Below are positions 19,336 to 28,787 of a stretch of 64,000 nucleotides of DNA, in pieces; the first letter of the stretch is position 1, and every line of letters starts with the position of its first letter. The stretch comes from Polaromonas sp. 39-63-25 (lineage in GTDB: Bacteria > Pseudomonadota > Gammaproteobacteria > Burkholderiales > Burkholderiaceae_C). The notes under the pieces were generated by a model. That model was not told the DNA's origin, did no database searches, and saw nothing but the letters and a program-made list of their open reading frames with translations. The stretch lies in contig NZ_NCJH01000007.1 of the NCBI RefSeq assembly GCF_002278925.1, positions 124,001 through 188,000 of the forward strand, in the 5' to 3' direction. The translations under genes were made by a program, and so were the position numbers.

Positions 19336-20118
19336 TCAGGCCGGATTGTCGATGTCGATGAACTCGTGCGCCAGCCCGAACTGCGCGGCCACGTGCGCCG
19401 CCACGGCGGGCGCGCCGTAACGCTCGGACGCGTGGTGACCGCAGGCGATGAAGGCCACGCCCATTTCGCGGGCGTAATGCGCCTGCGGCTCGGAGATCTC
19501 GCCGGTGATGAAGGCGTCGGCCCCGGCGGCAATCGCGTCCTCGAAGTAGCCCTGTGCGCCGCCGCTGCACCATGCTATGTTTTTAATAGCTGCTGGCGCC
19601 CGTCCAACAAGGGTGACCGGCCGATTTAATGCATTTTTGACATGGGAGGCCAGGCTCTCGGCGCTGTCAAAACCTTCACTGGTGCCACTGCGCCCGCCCA
19701 GGAAACCCAGCTTGTTCTCGCCGAACCAGCGGTCCGCCTTCAGCCCAAGCTGCAGACCCAGCTGCGCGTTGTTGCCGAGTTCGGGGTGGGCATCCAGCGG
19801 CAAATGGTAGGCGTAGAGGTTGATGTCGTGTGCCAGCAGCAGGCCCAAGCGCTGTTTCATCCAGCCGGTGACGCGTCCGTCCTGGCCGCGCCAGAACAGG
19901 CCATGGTGCACAAAAATCGCGTCGGCCTGCGCGGCCACTGCGGCTTCAATCAGGGCCAGGCTGGCGGTGACACCGGAGACGATCTTGCGCACCTCCGCCT
20001 TGCCCTCAACCTGCAGGCCGTTCGGCCCGTAGTCCTTGAAAGTCTCGGGCTGCAGCAACTGGTCGAAAGCGGCCAGCAGCAACGCGCGCGGCGCAATCGC
20101 GGAGCTGTCAGAACTCAT
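19336..20118 (-). CDS. Nif3-like dinuclear metal centre protein
   Basis: A 260-residue member of the Nif3/YbgI (DUF34) family, hexameric proteins with a two-metal site; the cellular role is still debated. Metal-ligand motifs are seen in the FVHHGLFW segment, YAYHLPLDAHPELGNNA, and near the end FIACGHHASERYG. At residues about 165-185 (NRPVTLVGRAPAAIKN) the coding sequence coincides with an ATAGCT-type repeat, yet length and flanking motifs stay normal. The start at 20118 gives MSSDSSAIAPRALL; the longer open frame upstream runs through a repeat and is not coding. It is convergent with the GGDEF-like gene, 13 bp away. Confidence 0.9.
   Translation of the reverse strand: MSSDSSAIAPRALLLAAFDQLLQPETFKDYGPNGLQVEGKAEVRKIVSGVTASLALIEAAVAAQADAIFVHHGLFWRGQDGRVTGWMKQRLGLLLAHDINLYAYHLPLDAHPELGNNAQLGLQLGLKADRWFGENKLGFLGGRSGTSEGFDSAESLASHVKNALNRPVTLVGRAPAAIKNIAWCSGGAQGYFEDAIAAGADAFITGEISEPQAHYAREMGVAFIACGHHASERYGAPAVAAHVAAQFGLAHEFIDIDNPA
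19574..19629 (+). repeat. ATAGCT-type dispersed repeat, copy C, inside the Nif3-like gene
   Basis: Reads GCTATGTTTTTAATAGCTGC, then TGGCGCCCGTCCAACAAGGG, then TGACCGGCCGATTTAA. It is the same arrangement as the intergenic copies but lies wholly within a coding sequence, in antisense orientation and without breaking the frame. Confidence 0.8.
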
Positions 20119-20140
20119 GGGCACCCCACCTTTCTTTTCC

Positions 20141-20231
20141 AGCCGGGGCCGCGGAACCGGCTTCGCCGGGCCGCAGGCGCAGCGGCCCCCTCGGGGGGCA
20201 GCGTAGTACGCGCAGCGACAAGCGTGGGGGT
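20141..20231 (-). repeat. Two-hairpin GC-rich dispersed repeat, copy R2
   Basis: Lies between the cysteine synthase stop (20231-20233) and the Nif3-like start. On the minus strand it opens ACCCCCACGCTTGTCGCTGC, followed by the GCCCCC/GGGGGGC hairpin and by the CCGGC-GAA-GCCGG hairpin (outer arms GCGGC/GCCGC with small changes that keep pairing). Confidence 0.85.
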
Positions 20232-21157
20232 CATTGGGGCAGGAAGCCTTCAATCGACAGGTAACGCTCACCGGTGTCGTAGTTGAAACCCAGCACCGTG
20301 CTGCCGGCAGGAATCTCCGGCAGTTTCTGCGCGATGGCCGCCAGCGTGGCCCCTGACGAGATGCCGACCAGCAGGCCCTCTTCGGTCGCGCTGCGGCGGG
20401 CAAAGTCCTTGGCGGCATCGCCTTCGACCTGGATCACGCCGTCCAGCAGGCTGGTTTTCAGGTTGGCCGGAATGAAGCCCGCGCCTATGCCCTGGATCGG
20501 GTGCGGTGAGGGTTTGCCGCCGCTGATCACCGGCGAGGCCGAGGGCTCCACCGCATAAACCTTGGTGTTTGGAAATTTGGCCTTCAACACCTGCGCCACG
20601 CCACTCAGGTGGCCGCCGGTGCCGACCCCGGTAATCAGGTAGTCCACGCCGTCAGGAAAGTCCGCCAGGATTTCCTCGGCCGTGGTCCTTACATGCACTT
20701 CGATGTTGGCCGGGTTTTCAAACTGCTGTGGCATCCAGGCGCCAAGGGTCTGCGATACCAGCTCTTTGGCGCGGGCAATCGCGCCGTTCATGCCTTTTTC
20801 GCGCGGCGTCAGCTCGAAACTGGCGCCGTAAGCCAGCATCAGCCGGCGCCGCTCGATGCTCATGCTGTCGGGCATCACCAGCACCAGTGTGTAGCCCTTG
20901 ACCGCCGCGACCATGGCCAGCCCGACACCGGTGTTGCCCGAGGTCGGCTCGATGATGGTGCCGCCGGGCTTCAGCGCGCCCGACTGCTCGGCCGCTTCCA
21001 CCATGGACAGCGCGATGCGGTCCTTGATGGAGCCGCCCGGGTTGCTGCGCTCGGACTTGATGTAGATCTGGTGGGTCTGGCAGGCCGCACCAAAAAGCCG
21101 GTTGATCCGGATGTGGGGCGTATGACCGATGGTGGCGAGGACGCTGGCAGCTTTCAT
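20231..21157 (-). CDS. Cysteine synthase (O-acetylserine sulfhydrylase, CysK-type)
   Basis: A PLP enzyme that makes cysteine from O-acetylserine and sulfide. It has 308 residues. The PLP lysine is K45 in NPGGSIKDR, the substrate loop is PTSGNTG (71-77), and the phosphate-binding loop reads [10 protein letters not shown], with H where T is common. The C-terminal region keeps GISSGA and [14 protein letters not shown]. Length and motifs favour the CysK class over CysM. No serine acetyltransferase gene is adjacent. The stop codon is directly followed by repeat R2. Confidence 0.93.
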   Translation of the reverse strand: MKAASVLATIGHTPHIRINRLFGAACQTHQIYIKSERSNPGGSIKDRIALSMVEAAEQSGALKPGGTIIEPTSGNTGVGLAMVAAVKGYTLVLVMPDSMSIERRRLMLAYGASFELTPREKGMNGAIARAKELVSQTLGAWMPQQFENPANIEVHVRTTAEEILADFPDGVDYLITGVGTGGHLSGVAQVLKAKFPNTKVYAVEPSASPVISGGKPSPHPIQGIGAGFIPANLKTSLLDGVIQVEGDAAKDFARRSATEEGLLVGISSGATLAAIAQKLPEIPAGSTVLGFNYDTGERYLSIEGFLPQ

Positions 21158-21404
21158 GGCGGGTTCCTTGTGTTTTTGCCCGGAACCGGAGCGGTTGCGC
21201 GGACGCAGGGCTGCTGCAAATTATGTCTCCTCCCGACGGGGCGCGCTGAACACGGACCGCCCGCCGGCCGCACCCCTGCGAAGTGGGGGAAAATCGCAAC
21301 TCTTGGTAATTTGCTGCCGGCCCCCAACTTTGCTGTTCAGCCGCATTTTTTTGTTTTTCTGCTCTGTTTTTCTGTCTTCACGGCCGTTTCCTTCTGGACC
21401 CACC

Positions 21405-22559
<1,155 letters not shown>

Positions 22560-22571
22560 TACGCTTCCTGC

Positions 22572-22626
22572 GCTATCGATTCAGGAGCTGCCTGCGTCCC
22601 ACGGACAAGGGCTGCAGGCCTTTTTT
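22572..22626 (+). repeat. ATAGCT-type dispersed repeat, copy D
   Basis: Reads GCTATCGATTCAGGAGCTGC, then CTGCGTCCCACGGACAAG, then GGCTGCAGGCCTTTTTTGC. It fills the 69-bp gap between the convergent degS-like and tatC genes. The final GGGCTGCAGGCC with six Ts could help terminate the protease transcript. Confidence 0.8.
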
Positions 22627-22628
22627 GC

Positions 22629-23429
22629 TTATGGCTTGGCGGCTTCGGCGTCGCTGTCGCTGTCGGGCTTTTTGGTGTGTTTGGCGAACATCTGCGCGGC
22701 CACAATGCCGACTTCGTACAGACTGCCGACCACCAGCAGCAGGATGATCATCGAGCCCGCGTCTGGCGGCGTGACCAGCGCGGTGCCAATGGCCGCGATC
22801 ACCCAGAAATAACCGCGGTATTCGCGCAGCTGCGCGACGGTGAGCACGCCCATGCGCACCAGCAGGATCACCGCGATCGGCACTTCAAACGCCAGGCCGA
22901 ACGCCAGGAACATGCCGAGCACGAAGTTGAGGTATTCCTCGATATCCGGTGCGGCGGTGATCGACTTGGGCGCAAAGCTCTGAATGAAGCTGAAGACCTG
23001 GCCGAACACAAAGTAATAGGAAAAGGCCACACCGATAAAAAACAGCAAGGTGCTGGACACCACCAGCGGCATCACCAGCTTTTTCTCGTGCGAATACAGG
23101 CCCGGCGCCACAAAGGCCCAGACCTGGTACAGCACCACCGGCAGTGCAATCATGAAGGCGGCCATGAAAAGGATCTTGATCGGCACCACAAACGGCGAAA
23201 TCACGTTGGTGGCGATCAGCGTGGCGCCCTTGGGCAGGGCCGCGACCAGCGGCGCCGCGAGCAGGTCGTACAGCGCGCCGGGGCCGGGGTACAGCGCCAG
23301 CAGGGCGGCACAGACGCCAATGGCGATGACCACCTTGATCATCCGGTCGCGCAGCTCCATCAGGTGCTGCACGAAAGGCTGCTCGGTGCCCGCGAGTTCG
23401 TCGGGCTTGTCGGTGTTGGGGTCGCTCAT
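22629..23429 (-). CDS. tatC: Sec-independent protein translocase TatC
   Basis: The receptor subunit of the twin-arginine translocation system, binding RR signal peptides together with TatB. It has 266 residues with six membrane spans. The conserved N-terminal FVQHLMELRDRMIK motif, the first periplasmic loop and the FGLAFEVPIAVILLVRMG segment with the key glutamate are all present. It is the last gene of tatABC. The C-terminal tail is acidic and polar (DSDSDAEAAKP). Substrates in this window probably include proteins with RR-type signals such as the Rieske subunit. Confidence 0.98.
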   Translation of the reverse strand: MSDPNTDKPDELAGTEQPFVQHLMELRDRMIKVVIAIGVCAALLALYPGPGALYDLLAAPLVAALPKGATLIATNVISPFVVPIKILFMAAFMIALPVVLYQVWAFVAPGLYSHEKKLVMPLVVSSTLLFFIGVAFSYYFVFGQVFSFIQSFAPKSITAAPDIEEYLNFVLGMFLAFGLAFEVPIAVILLVRMGVLTVAQLREYRGYFWVIAAIGTALVTPPDAGSMIILLLVVGSLYEVGIVAAQMFAKHTKKPDSDSDAEAAKP

Positions 23430-23493
23430 GGGAGGTGTTTGCGCTGATGGGGTGGCGCCGGAAGGTGCGCGGAAAGAAAAAGATCAGGAAGGA

Positions 23494-23973
23494 TCAGGCA
23501 TTGCGCCCGGAGGAAGGGCCGGAACGGGGTCGGTAACGCGCCACACGCGCCGCGCCGGACAGCGCGCGCGTACGCGTGCCGGAGCGGGCCTTGTACCACT
23601 GCGGCGTGGCGCCGGTCTTGAGGCGCCAGTTCTTTTTCGGGTGTTTGTACTCGGGGAAACTGACCATGCCGGGCAACTCGTCGCTGGTGGCCGTGCCGGT
23701 GGTTTCAGCCCATGATTTCTCGAAATCGCTGGCGTTGGTCTGGATGGAGTTTTCGACGTCGCGGGCGGCACCTTCCATCGTTTCCTTCATTTTCTTGAGC
23801 TCGTCGAGCTCCATCGAGCGGTTGACTTCCTGCTTGACGTCGGCCACATAACGCTGGGCCTTGCCCAGCAGGGTGCCCACCGTGCGCGCCAGGCGCGGCA
23901 GTTTCTCCGGGCCGATCACGATCAGGGCCACGGCGCCTATCAGCGCGATTTTCGAAATGCCGAGATCAATCAT
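23494..23973 (-). CDS. tatB: Sec-independent protein translocase TatB
   Basis: Partners TatC in recognising twin-arginine signals. It has 159 residues: an N-terminal membrane helix ([21 protein letters not shown], the GPEKLP hinge being typical), a long amphipathic helix to about residue 75, then a variable tail. The last 40 residues are strongly basic ([20 protein letters not shown]), which is more basic than in enterobacterial TatB. It is separated from tatA by copy R3 of the GC-rich repeat. Confidence 0.96.
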   Translation of the reverse strand: MIDLGISKIALIGAVALIVIGPEKLPRLARTVGTLLGKAQRYVADVKQEVNRSMELDELKKMKETMEGAARDVENSIQTNASDFEKSWAETTGTATSDELPGMVSFPEYKHPKKNWRLKTGATPQWYKARSGTRTRALSGAARVARYRPRSGPSSGRNA

Positions 23974-24020
23974 TCGAGATCAGCAGACAGGAACGGGCGA
24001 ACGTGGCGAGACTGCATTGC

Positions 24021-24122
24021 AAGCAGGGGCTGCGGGTCCGGCTTCGCCGGCCCGCAGGCGCAACGGCCCCCTCGGGGGGCAGCGAGCCGCCGCAGGCTCG
24101 CAGTGGCAAGCGTGGGGGCCAT
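24021..24122 (-). repeat. Two-hairpin GC-rich dispersed repeat, copy R3, between tatA and tatB
   Basis: Begins at the tatA stop codon and ends about 48 bp before the tatB ATG. It shows the long hairpin most clearly: outer TGCGGG/CCCGCA, one bulged T, inner CCGGC/GCCGG and a three-base loop, preceded by the GCCCCC/GGGGGGC hairpin and an extra GCGAGCC/GGCTCGC arm. It lies inside a transcription unit, so it may influence the tatA to tatB expression ratio. Confidence 0.85.
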
Positions 24123-24365
24123 TCAAGACTTCTGCTTGGCTTCCACGTCAATCGTGGCTTTGTCGGCCGTCTGCGCGTGGCTGACCTGGCCGGCCGGGGT
24201 GTCCTTGGCATCGGCGGCATTCTGACCACCTTCTTTCATGCCGTCCTTGAAGCCCTTGACGGCGCCACCGAGGTCGCTGCCCATGTTCTTGAGCTTTTTG
24301 GTGCCGAACACCATCACGACGATCAACAGCACGATCAGCCAGTGCCAAATGGAAAATGAGCCCAT
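24123..24365 (-). CDS. tatA: Sec-independent protein translocase TatA
   Basis: Forms the protein-conducting assemblies of the Tat system and is needed in large excess over TatB and TatC. It has 80 residues: a membrane helix [16 protein letters not shown], hinge FGTKKLKN, amphipathic helix with [12 protein letters not shown], and an acidic-to-basic tail. It is the first gene of tatABC, behind a promoter-like sequence, and is followed by a strong structured repeat that could protect its message. Confidence 0.97.
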   Translation of the reverse strand: MGSFSIWHWLIVLLIVVMVFGTKKLKNMGSDLGGAVKGFKDGMKEGGQNAADAKDTPAGQVSHAQTADKATIDVEAKQKS

Positions 24366-24386
24366 ATTTCTCTCCTAAACTTTAAT

Positions 24387-24430
24387 TGCAAGCTTGCACA
24401 ACATTGTGCCCATTCTAAGGGCCTTGTCAG
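24387..24430 (-). promoter_or_regulatory. Promoter-like sequence and palindromes upstream of tatA
   Basis: On the minus strand CTGACA (24430-24425) and CACAAT (24408-24403) are 16 bp apart, a plausible sigma-70 promoter. Around and after the minus 10 lie two overlapping palindromes: GCACAA-TG-TTGTGC and the perfect 12-mer TGCAAGCTTGCA (24387-24398). These could be an operator or merely a 5' leader hairpin. Confidence 0.4.
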
Positions 24431-24552
24431 GGGGATGGACGGGAATGACCCGCATTGACCACCCTGGCAACACACCTGCCTCAATTGGGGTCCGGTCCGT
24501 CGACTGCAAGTGGGCATTTACCCTGCGAACGAACGTGGAACTCTCTTGAACG

Positions 24553-24643
24553 CAACCGGGGCCGCGGGTCCGGCTCCGCCGGCCCGCAGGCGCAGCGCCC
24601 CCTCGGGGGGCAGGGCGCTACGCGAAGCGAGCAACCGTGGGGG
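24553..24643 (-). repeat. Two-hairpin GC-rich dispersed repeat, copy R4
   Basis: Starts at the stop codon of the HIT-protein gene. On the minus strand: ACCCCCACGGTTGCTCGCTT, the GCCCCC/GGGGG hairpin, then the CCGGC-GGA-GCCGG hairpin with GCGGG/CCCGC outer arms. It lies upstream of the tatA promoter region. The rest of the 278-bp hinT-tatA gap shows nothing else clear. Confidence 0.85.
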
Positions 24644-25018
24644 TCAACCTTTCAGCCAGGGTCGGGGCCCGCCCATCACATGGATGTGCAGGTGGTGCAC
24701 TTCCTGGCCGCCTTCCGCGCCAGTGTTGCTCACCATCCGGAAGCCTCCTTCGGGGTAAGGGTTGCAGCCCTGCGCCACCGCAAGCTGCGGGGCCAGCACC
24801 ATCATGCGGCCCAGCAAGGCCGTGTGTTCAGGCCCGACCTGCGCCAGCGACGCAATGTGCGCCTTCGGGATCATCAGGAAATGCACCGGCGCCCAGGGGT
24901 GGATGTCGTGGAAAACGAAAATTTCCTCGTCTTCATACACCTTGCGGCTGGGGATCTGGCCGGCGGCAATCTTGCAGAAAATGCAGTTGTCAGGGGCGTG
25001 TGTGCTGGACGGGCTCAT
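24644..25018 (-). CDS. HIT family nucleotide hydrolase (HinT-type)
   Basis: A 124-residue histidine-triad protein; HinT enzymes hydrolyse purine nucleoside phosphoramidates. The triad is seen as HHLHIHVMGG near the end, and the N-terminal zinc-type CIFCKIAAGQIP is present. The position downstream of the his genes and upstream of tatABC is standard for Burkholderiales. Its stop codon abuts repeat R4. Confidence 0.95.
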   Translation of the reverse strand: MSPSSTHAPDNCIFCKIAAGQIPSRKVYEDEEIFVFHDIHPWAPVHFLMIPKAHIASLAQVGPEHTALLGRMMVLAPQLAVAQGCNPYPEGGFRMVSNTGAEGGQEVHHLHIHVMGGPRPWLKG

Positions 25019-25042
25019 GGCAGGCTCTTGCGGAAAAAGGGG

Positions 25043-25417
25043 TCAGAGGGATGAGGAAGTGCTGCGGGCGGGCCGGTGGCTGTTGAAACGCATCCAGCCG
25101 CGCACGCAGCGGTACAGGTACCAGAGCCAGACGATGCCGTAGGCAATGGCGCCCGGCAGGACCAGCAGCAGCCACAGCGGCGACAGCAGGACCAGCCACA
25201 TCAGTGTCCACCAGAAGGTCTGGATCATGTAGTTGTGGTGGTCGATGTAGAGCGCGTCGGACTCCTCGCCACGCCGGATGTAGTTGACGATCAGCGCAAT
25301 CACCGCAAAAACGCCGCCGCTGAACCAGGCCAGCGTGTGCAGACCGTAAAGCACATGCATGACGATGCGGTCGTTGGGGCTTTTGGTGTCGAATTCGGCC
25401 AGGTCGGTCTCGCTCAT
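25043..25417 (-). CDS. Small membrane protein, DUF4870-like
   Basis: A 124-residue protein of unknown function. After a polar N-terminus (MSETDLAEFDTKSPNDR) it has a first hydrophobic segment at about residues 24-46. A loop with DHHNYMIQTFWW follows, then two closely spaced hydrophobic segments at about 70-108, and a basic tail. The pattern resembles DUF4870 proteins, which occur between hisE and hinT in related genomes. The ATG at 25417 was selected; an upstream extension overlaps hisE in another frame and lacks conserved features. Confidence 0.75.
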   Translation of the reverse strand: MSETDLAEFDTKSPNDRIVMHVLYGLHTLAWFSGGVFAVIALIVNYIRRGEESDALYIDHHNYMIQTFWWTLMWLVLLSPLWLLLVLPGAIAYGIVWLWYLYRCVRGWMRFNSHRPARSTSSSL

Positions 25418-25439
25418 GGATGCCCTTTCTTGCTTCGTT

Positions 25440-25808
25440 TTATTTTTCAGCCGTCTCACGGGCCTGCACCTTGCGCAGGGCTTTTTCCTCGATGCCGCTG
25501 GTGCCTTCGCGGCGCTCCAGCTCGGCAATCACGTCTGCCGGCGACAGGCCGTAATGCGCCAGCGCGATCAGGCTGTGAAACCACAGGTCGGCGACTTCAC
25601 CGACCAGCTTGGCGGGGTCTCCGCCATGGTCGAGGTCTTTCGCCGCCATCACCGTCTCCGTGGCCTCTTCACCGATTTTCTTCAGGAAGGCGTCCGGTCC
25701 CTTGTGCAGCAGACGCGCCACGTAGCTGGTTTGCGGGTCGCCGCCGCGGGCCGGCTTGCGGCTTTCGATGATTTGCGCGAGGCGCTGCAGGGAGTCGTTG
25801 GAAGTCAT
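25440..25808 (-). CDS. hisE: Phosphoribosyl-ATP diphosphatase
   Basis: Second step of histidine synthesis: releases pyrophosphate from PR-ATP. A stand-alone 122-residue all-alpha MazG-like protein, not fused to HisI as in enterobacteria. The conserved KKIGEEATE and [14 protein letters not shown] acidic helices coordinate Mg. It follows hisI by 3 bp. Confidence 0.96.
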   Translation of the reverse strand: MTSNDSLQRLAQIIESRKPARGGDPQTSYVARLLHKGPDAFLKKIGEEATETVMAAKDLDHGGDPAKLVGEVADLWFHSLIALAHYGLSPADVIAELERREGTSGIEEKALRKVQARETAEK

Positions 25809-25811
25809 GGC

Positions 25812-26207
25812 TTACTTGTAAATGGTTGTCGGGTCTTTGAGGACCGGCTCGGTCACCACCCATCGCCCGCCTTTGTAAATGCTGAAAAAGCAGCTGTGGC
25901 GCCCGGTGTGGCAGGCAATGCCGGGTTCGTGGCCGAGCTGCGTCACCTTCAGCAAAATCACGTCGTTGTCGCAGTCCATCCGGATCTCGTGCACGGTCTG
26001 CAGGTGGCCGGACTCCTCGCCCTTGTGCCACAGGCGCCCACGCGAGCGGCTGAAATACACGGCCTGGCCGAGTTCGGCGGTTTTTTGCAGCGCCTCGCGG
26101 TTCATCCACGCGAACATCAGCACGTCGCCGCTTGATGCCTCTTGCGTGATGACCGGGATCAGGCCCTTGTCGTCCCATTGGATGTCGTCTAGCCAGTTCA
26201 TCGGCAT
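25812..26207 (-). CDS. hisI: Phosphoribosyl-AMP cyclohydrolase
   Basis: Third step of histidine synthesis: opens the adenine ring of PR-AMP with a zinc-bound water. It has 131 residues. [24 protein letters not shown] and DCDNDVILL (Mg site) are visible, with the zinc cysteine in [13 protein letters not shown]. It is translationally linked to hisE. Upstream, two dispersed repeats separate it from hisF. Confidence 0.97.
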   Translation of the reverse strand: MPMNWLDDIQWDDKGLIPVITQEASSGDVLMFAWMNREALQKTAELGQAVYFSRSRGRLWHKGEESGHLQTVHEIRMDCDNDVILLKVTQLGHEPGIACHTGRHSCFFSIYKGGRWVVTEPVLKDPTTIYK

Positions 26208-26212
26208 ATTAT

Positions 26213-26307
26213 CGCCCCCACGTTCGCTCGCTACGCGTAGCTCTCTGCCCCCCCCGAGGGGGCGCTACGCCTGCGGACCGGCAGAGCCGGTTCCGCGGCC
26301 CTGGCTG
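26213..26307 (+). repeat. Two-hairpin GC-rich dispersed repeat, copy R5 (inverted)
   Basis: The only well-conserved copy that points away from a stop codon. It reads CGCCCCCACGTTCGCTCGCT on the plus strand, starting 6 bp upstream of the hisI ATG. It then has the C7-GAG-G5 hairpin and CCGGC-AGA-GCCGG with outer GCGGA/TTCCGC arms. Base changes in the arms versus other copies keep pairing. It lies within the his transcription unit between hisF and hisI. Confidence 0.85.
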
Positions 26308-26333
26308 AGAGGGGAACAGCACTGCGCGACATT

Positions 26334-26390
26334 CACTATCGAATTTATAGCTGCTCACGCCCGCCAGATATGGGTTTGATGCCAAAAAGG
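26334..26390 (+). repeat. ATAGCT-type dispersed repeat, copy E
   Basis: Reads ACTATCGAATTTATAGCTGC, then TCACGCCCGCCAGATAT, then GGGTTTGATGCCAAAAAGG. It lies 26 bp from repeat R5 and ends 7 bp from the hisF stop, so the hisF-hisI gap is almost entirely two repeats. Confidence 0.8.
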
Positions 26391-26397
26391 CTTGGAA

Positions 26398-27177
26398 CTA
26401 GAGACGGACCGGAATGCCGCGCGCGGCCATGTGGGCCTTGGCCTGCTGCACCGTGTATTCCCCGTAATGAAAGATGCTGGCGGCCAGCACCGCGTCGGCG
26501 CCGCCGAGCTGGATGCCGTCGGCCAGGTGGTCGAGGTTGCCGACGCCGCCGGAGGCGATCACCGGCACGCTGACCGCGTCGCTGACCGCGCGTGTCAGGG
26601 CCAGGTCGAAGCCGGACTTGGTGCCGTCGCGGTCCATGCTGGTCAGCAGAATTTCACCGGCGCCGCGCCGCGCCATCTCGGTGGCCCAGGCCACGGCATC
26701 CAGCCCGGTGTTCTTGCGGCCACCGTGGCTGTAGACGTCCCAGCCCGGACCGCGCGTCAGCGCCTCTGCATCGGAGCGGCGTTTGGCGTCGATGGCCACC
26801 ACGATGCACTGCGCGCCGTATTTGCCAGAAGCGTCTTCAATCACCTGCGGATTGGCCAGCGCGGCCGAGTTGAAGCTGGTCTTGTCGGCCCCGGCGTTGA
26901 GCAGCCGGCGCACGTCATCGACCGTGCGCACACCGCCGCCCACCGTCAGCGGAATGAAGACCTGCGAGGCCACCGCTTCGATGATGTGCAGGATCAGGTC
27001 ACGTCCGTCGCTGGTGGCCGTGATGTCCAGAAAGGTCAGTTCATCGGCGCCCTGCTCGTTGTAACGCGCAGCAATTTCCACCGGATCACCGGCGTCGCGC
27101 AGTTCGACGAAGTTGACCCCCTTGACCACGCGGCCGCCGGTGACGTCAAGACACGGAATGATTCGTTTAGCGAGCAT
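26398..27177 (-). CDS. hisF: Imidazole glycerol phosphate synthase, cyclase subunit
   Basis: Joins with HisH to convert PRFAR and glutamine-derived ammonia to imidazole glycerol phosphate and AICAR. It has 259 residues with a TIM-barrel fold. The starting [20 protein letters not shown], catalytic Asp in that strand, the second catalytic Asp in [12 protein letters not shown] and the ASGGVG phosphate-binding loop are all present. It is 26 bp downstream of hisA. Confidence 0.98.
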   Translation of the reverse strand: MLAKRIIPCLDVTGGRVVKGVNFVELRDAGDPVEIAARYNEQGADELTFLDITATSDGRDLILHIIEAVASQVFIPLTVGGGVRTVDDVRRLLNAGADKTSFNSAALANPQVIEDASGKYGAQCIVVAIDAKRRSDAEALTRGPGWDVYSHGGRKNTGLDAVAWATEMARRGAGEILLTSMDRDGTKSGFDLALTRAVSDAVSVPVIASGGVGNLDHLADGIQLGGADAVLAASIFHYGEYTVQQAKAHMAARGIPVRL

Positions 27178-27203
27178 GCTGATCGACGGGTAAGGGCTGT
27201 CGA

Positions 27204-27944
27204 TCAGCCGTTCAGCTCATCCGCTCTGGTCTGGGCCGCGGCGAAATCCAGGTCACCGCTGTAAATCGAACGGCCGCAGATCACGCCTTCGATACCTTCG
27301 TCTTCCACCGCGCACAACGCCTCGATGTCGGCCATGTTGGACAGGCCGCCGGAGGCGATCACCGGGATGGTCAGCGCCTGCGCCAGCTTGACGGTGGCCT
27401 CGATGTTGATGCCGGTGAGCATGCCGTCGCGGCCGATGTCGGTGTAGATGATGGATTCAACGCCGTAGTCCTGGAACTTCTTGCCGAGGTCCACCACTTC
27501 ATGGCCGGTCATCTTGCTCCAGCCGTCGGTGGCGACCTTGCCGTCCTTGGCATCGAGACCGACGATGATGTGGCCGCCAAAAGCCGTGCAGGCATCCTGC
27601 AGGAAGCCGGGGTTTTTCACCGCCGCCGTGCCGATGATCACGTAGCGCAGGCCGGAGTCGAGGTAACGCTCGATGGTGTCGAGGTCGCGGATGCCGCCGC
27701 CCAGCTGCACGTCGATCTCGCTGCCGACCTCCAGCAGGATCTTGCGAATGGCCGCTTCATTTTTTGGTTTGCCTGCAAAGGCGCCGTTCAGGTCCACCAG
27801 GTGCAGGCGGCGCGCGCCCTTGTCGACCCAGCTGCGCGCCATGGCGGCCGGGTCTTCGCTGAAGATGGTGGACTGGTCCATGTCGCCCTGTTTGAGGCGC
27901 ACACAATGGCCGTCTTTCAAGTCAATCGCGGGGATGAGTAGCAT
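27204..27944 (-). CDS. hisA: ProFAR isomerase
   Basis: Isomerises ProFAR to PRFAR by an Amadori rearrangement. A 246-residue TIM barrel homologous to HisF. Catalytic Asp in [10 protein letters not shown] and the second in [11 protein letters not shown] are conserved, as is the GGGIRD loop. ATG at 27944 gives [17 protein letters not shown]; the longer open frame upstream is antisense noise in the hisH region. It is separated from hisH by 91 bp with no evident feature. Confidence 0.98.
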   Translation of the reverse strand: MLLIPAIDLKDGHCVRLKQGDMDQSTIFSEDPAAMARSWVDKGARRLHLVDLNGAFAGKPKNEAAIRKILLEVGSEIDVQLGGGIRDLDTIERYLDSGLRYVIIGTAAVKNPGFLQDACTAFGGHIIVGLDAKDGKVATDGWSKMTGHEVVDLGKKFQDYGVESIIYTDIGRDGMLTGINIEATVKLAQALTIPVIASGGLSNMADIEALCAVEDEGIEGVICGRSIYSGDLDFAAAQTRADELNG

Positions 27945-28035
27945 GGGCAATGAGGCAACGGTGGATGAAAGTGAGACGTGAGGAAAGCGGTGCGGCAGAG
28001 ATGGCTGGGACGGGGGCAGGCATGCCGGTAGTGAA

Positions 28036-28704
28036 TCAGGGATTCCAGTGCAGGAAGTTGCGGTACAGGGCCAGTCCCTGGTCTGCGCTTTTTTCGGGGT
28101 GAAACTGGGTGGCGAAAATATTATCGCGCGCAACCACCGCCGTAAAGCGTGCGCCGTAGTCGGCCTCGCCCGCGGTGTGGCGCGCATCCGACGGGCGCGC
28201 GTAAAAGCTGTGCACGAAATAAAACCAGGAGCCATCGGGGATGCCCGCCCACAGGGGATGCGCCGGCACCGACTGGTAGACCTGGTTCCAGCCCATTTGC
28301 GGCACCTTGTAGCGGCTGCCGTCGGGCTGCAGCCGCCCGGCCAGGTCAAACTTGAGCACCTCGCCCGGAATCAGGCCCAGGCCACGCGTGCCCTCACCGC
28401 CCCGCCCTTCCGCGCTGTGGTCCAGCAGCATCTGCATGCCGACACAGACGCCGAACAGCGGCTTGCTGGCGGCCGCCTGCAACACCGCCTCGAGCATGCC
28501 CGAAGCCTGCAGCTCGTGCATGCAGTCGGCAATCGCGCCCTGGCCGGGCAGAACGATGCGGTCGGCGTCCAGCACGTCCTGCGCGCTGGAGGTCACGAGC
28601 ACCTCGAACCCGCTGTCGGCCGTGACATGCTGGACCGCCTGCGACACCGAGCGCAGGTTGCCCATGCCGTAGTCCACCACCGCGATTTTCTTGAATTTGG
28701 CCAT
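28036..28704 (-). CDS. hisH: Imidazole glycerol phosphate synthase, glutaminase subunit
   Basis: Class I glutamine amidotransferase feeding ammonia to HisF. It has 222 residues. Nucleophile C87 in [10 protein letters not shown] and the His-Glu pair in [11 protein letters not shown] complete the triad; the oxyanion region PGQGAIADC is present. It is separated from hisB by an 83-bp gap that is mostly ATAGCT-type repeat copy F. Confidence 0.98.
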   Translation of the reverse strand: MAKFKKIAVVDYGMGNLRSVSQAVQHVTADSGFEVLVTSSAQDVLDADRIVLPGQGAIADCMHELQASGMLEAVLQAAASKPLFGVCVGMQMLLDHSAEGRGGEGTRGLGLIPGEVLKFDLAGRLQPDGSRYKVPQMGWNQVYQSVPAHPLWAGIPDGSWFYFVHSFYARPSDARHTAGEADYGARFTAVVARDNIFATQFHPEKSADQGLALYRNFLHWNP

Positions 28705-28718
28705 CAGGACGGAAGTTT

Positions 28719-28772
28719 GCTACTGTTTTTATAGCTGTCTGAGCAAGTACAGCATGGACTGGAAGGCAAAAA
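28719..28772 (+). repeat. ATAGCT-type dispersed repeat, copy F
   Basis: Reads GCTACTGTTTTTATAGCTGT, then CTGAGCAAGTACAGCAT, then GGACTGGAAGGCAAAAA. It occupies the gap between hisB (stop 28788) and hisH (start 28704). Confidence 0.8.
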
Positions 28773-28787
28773 CATACAAGGATTTGC

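Noticed and set aside
17829-19532. Long minus-strand extension upstream of pdxA
   Set aside because: It is antisense to the GGDEF-like gene; PdxA homology begins at MQDLRKRPLAITMGD with a ribosome site directly before it.
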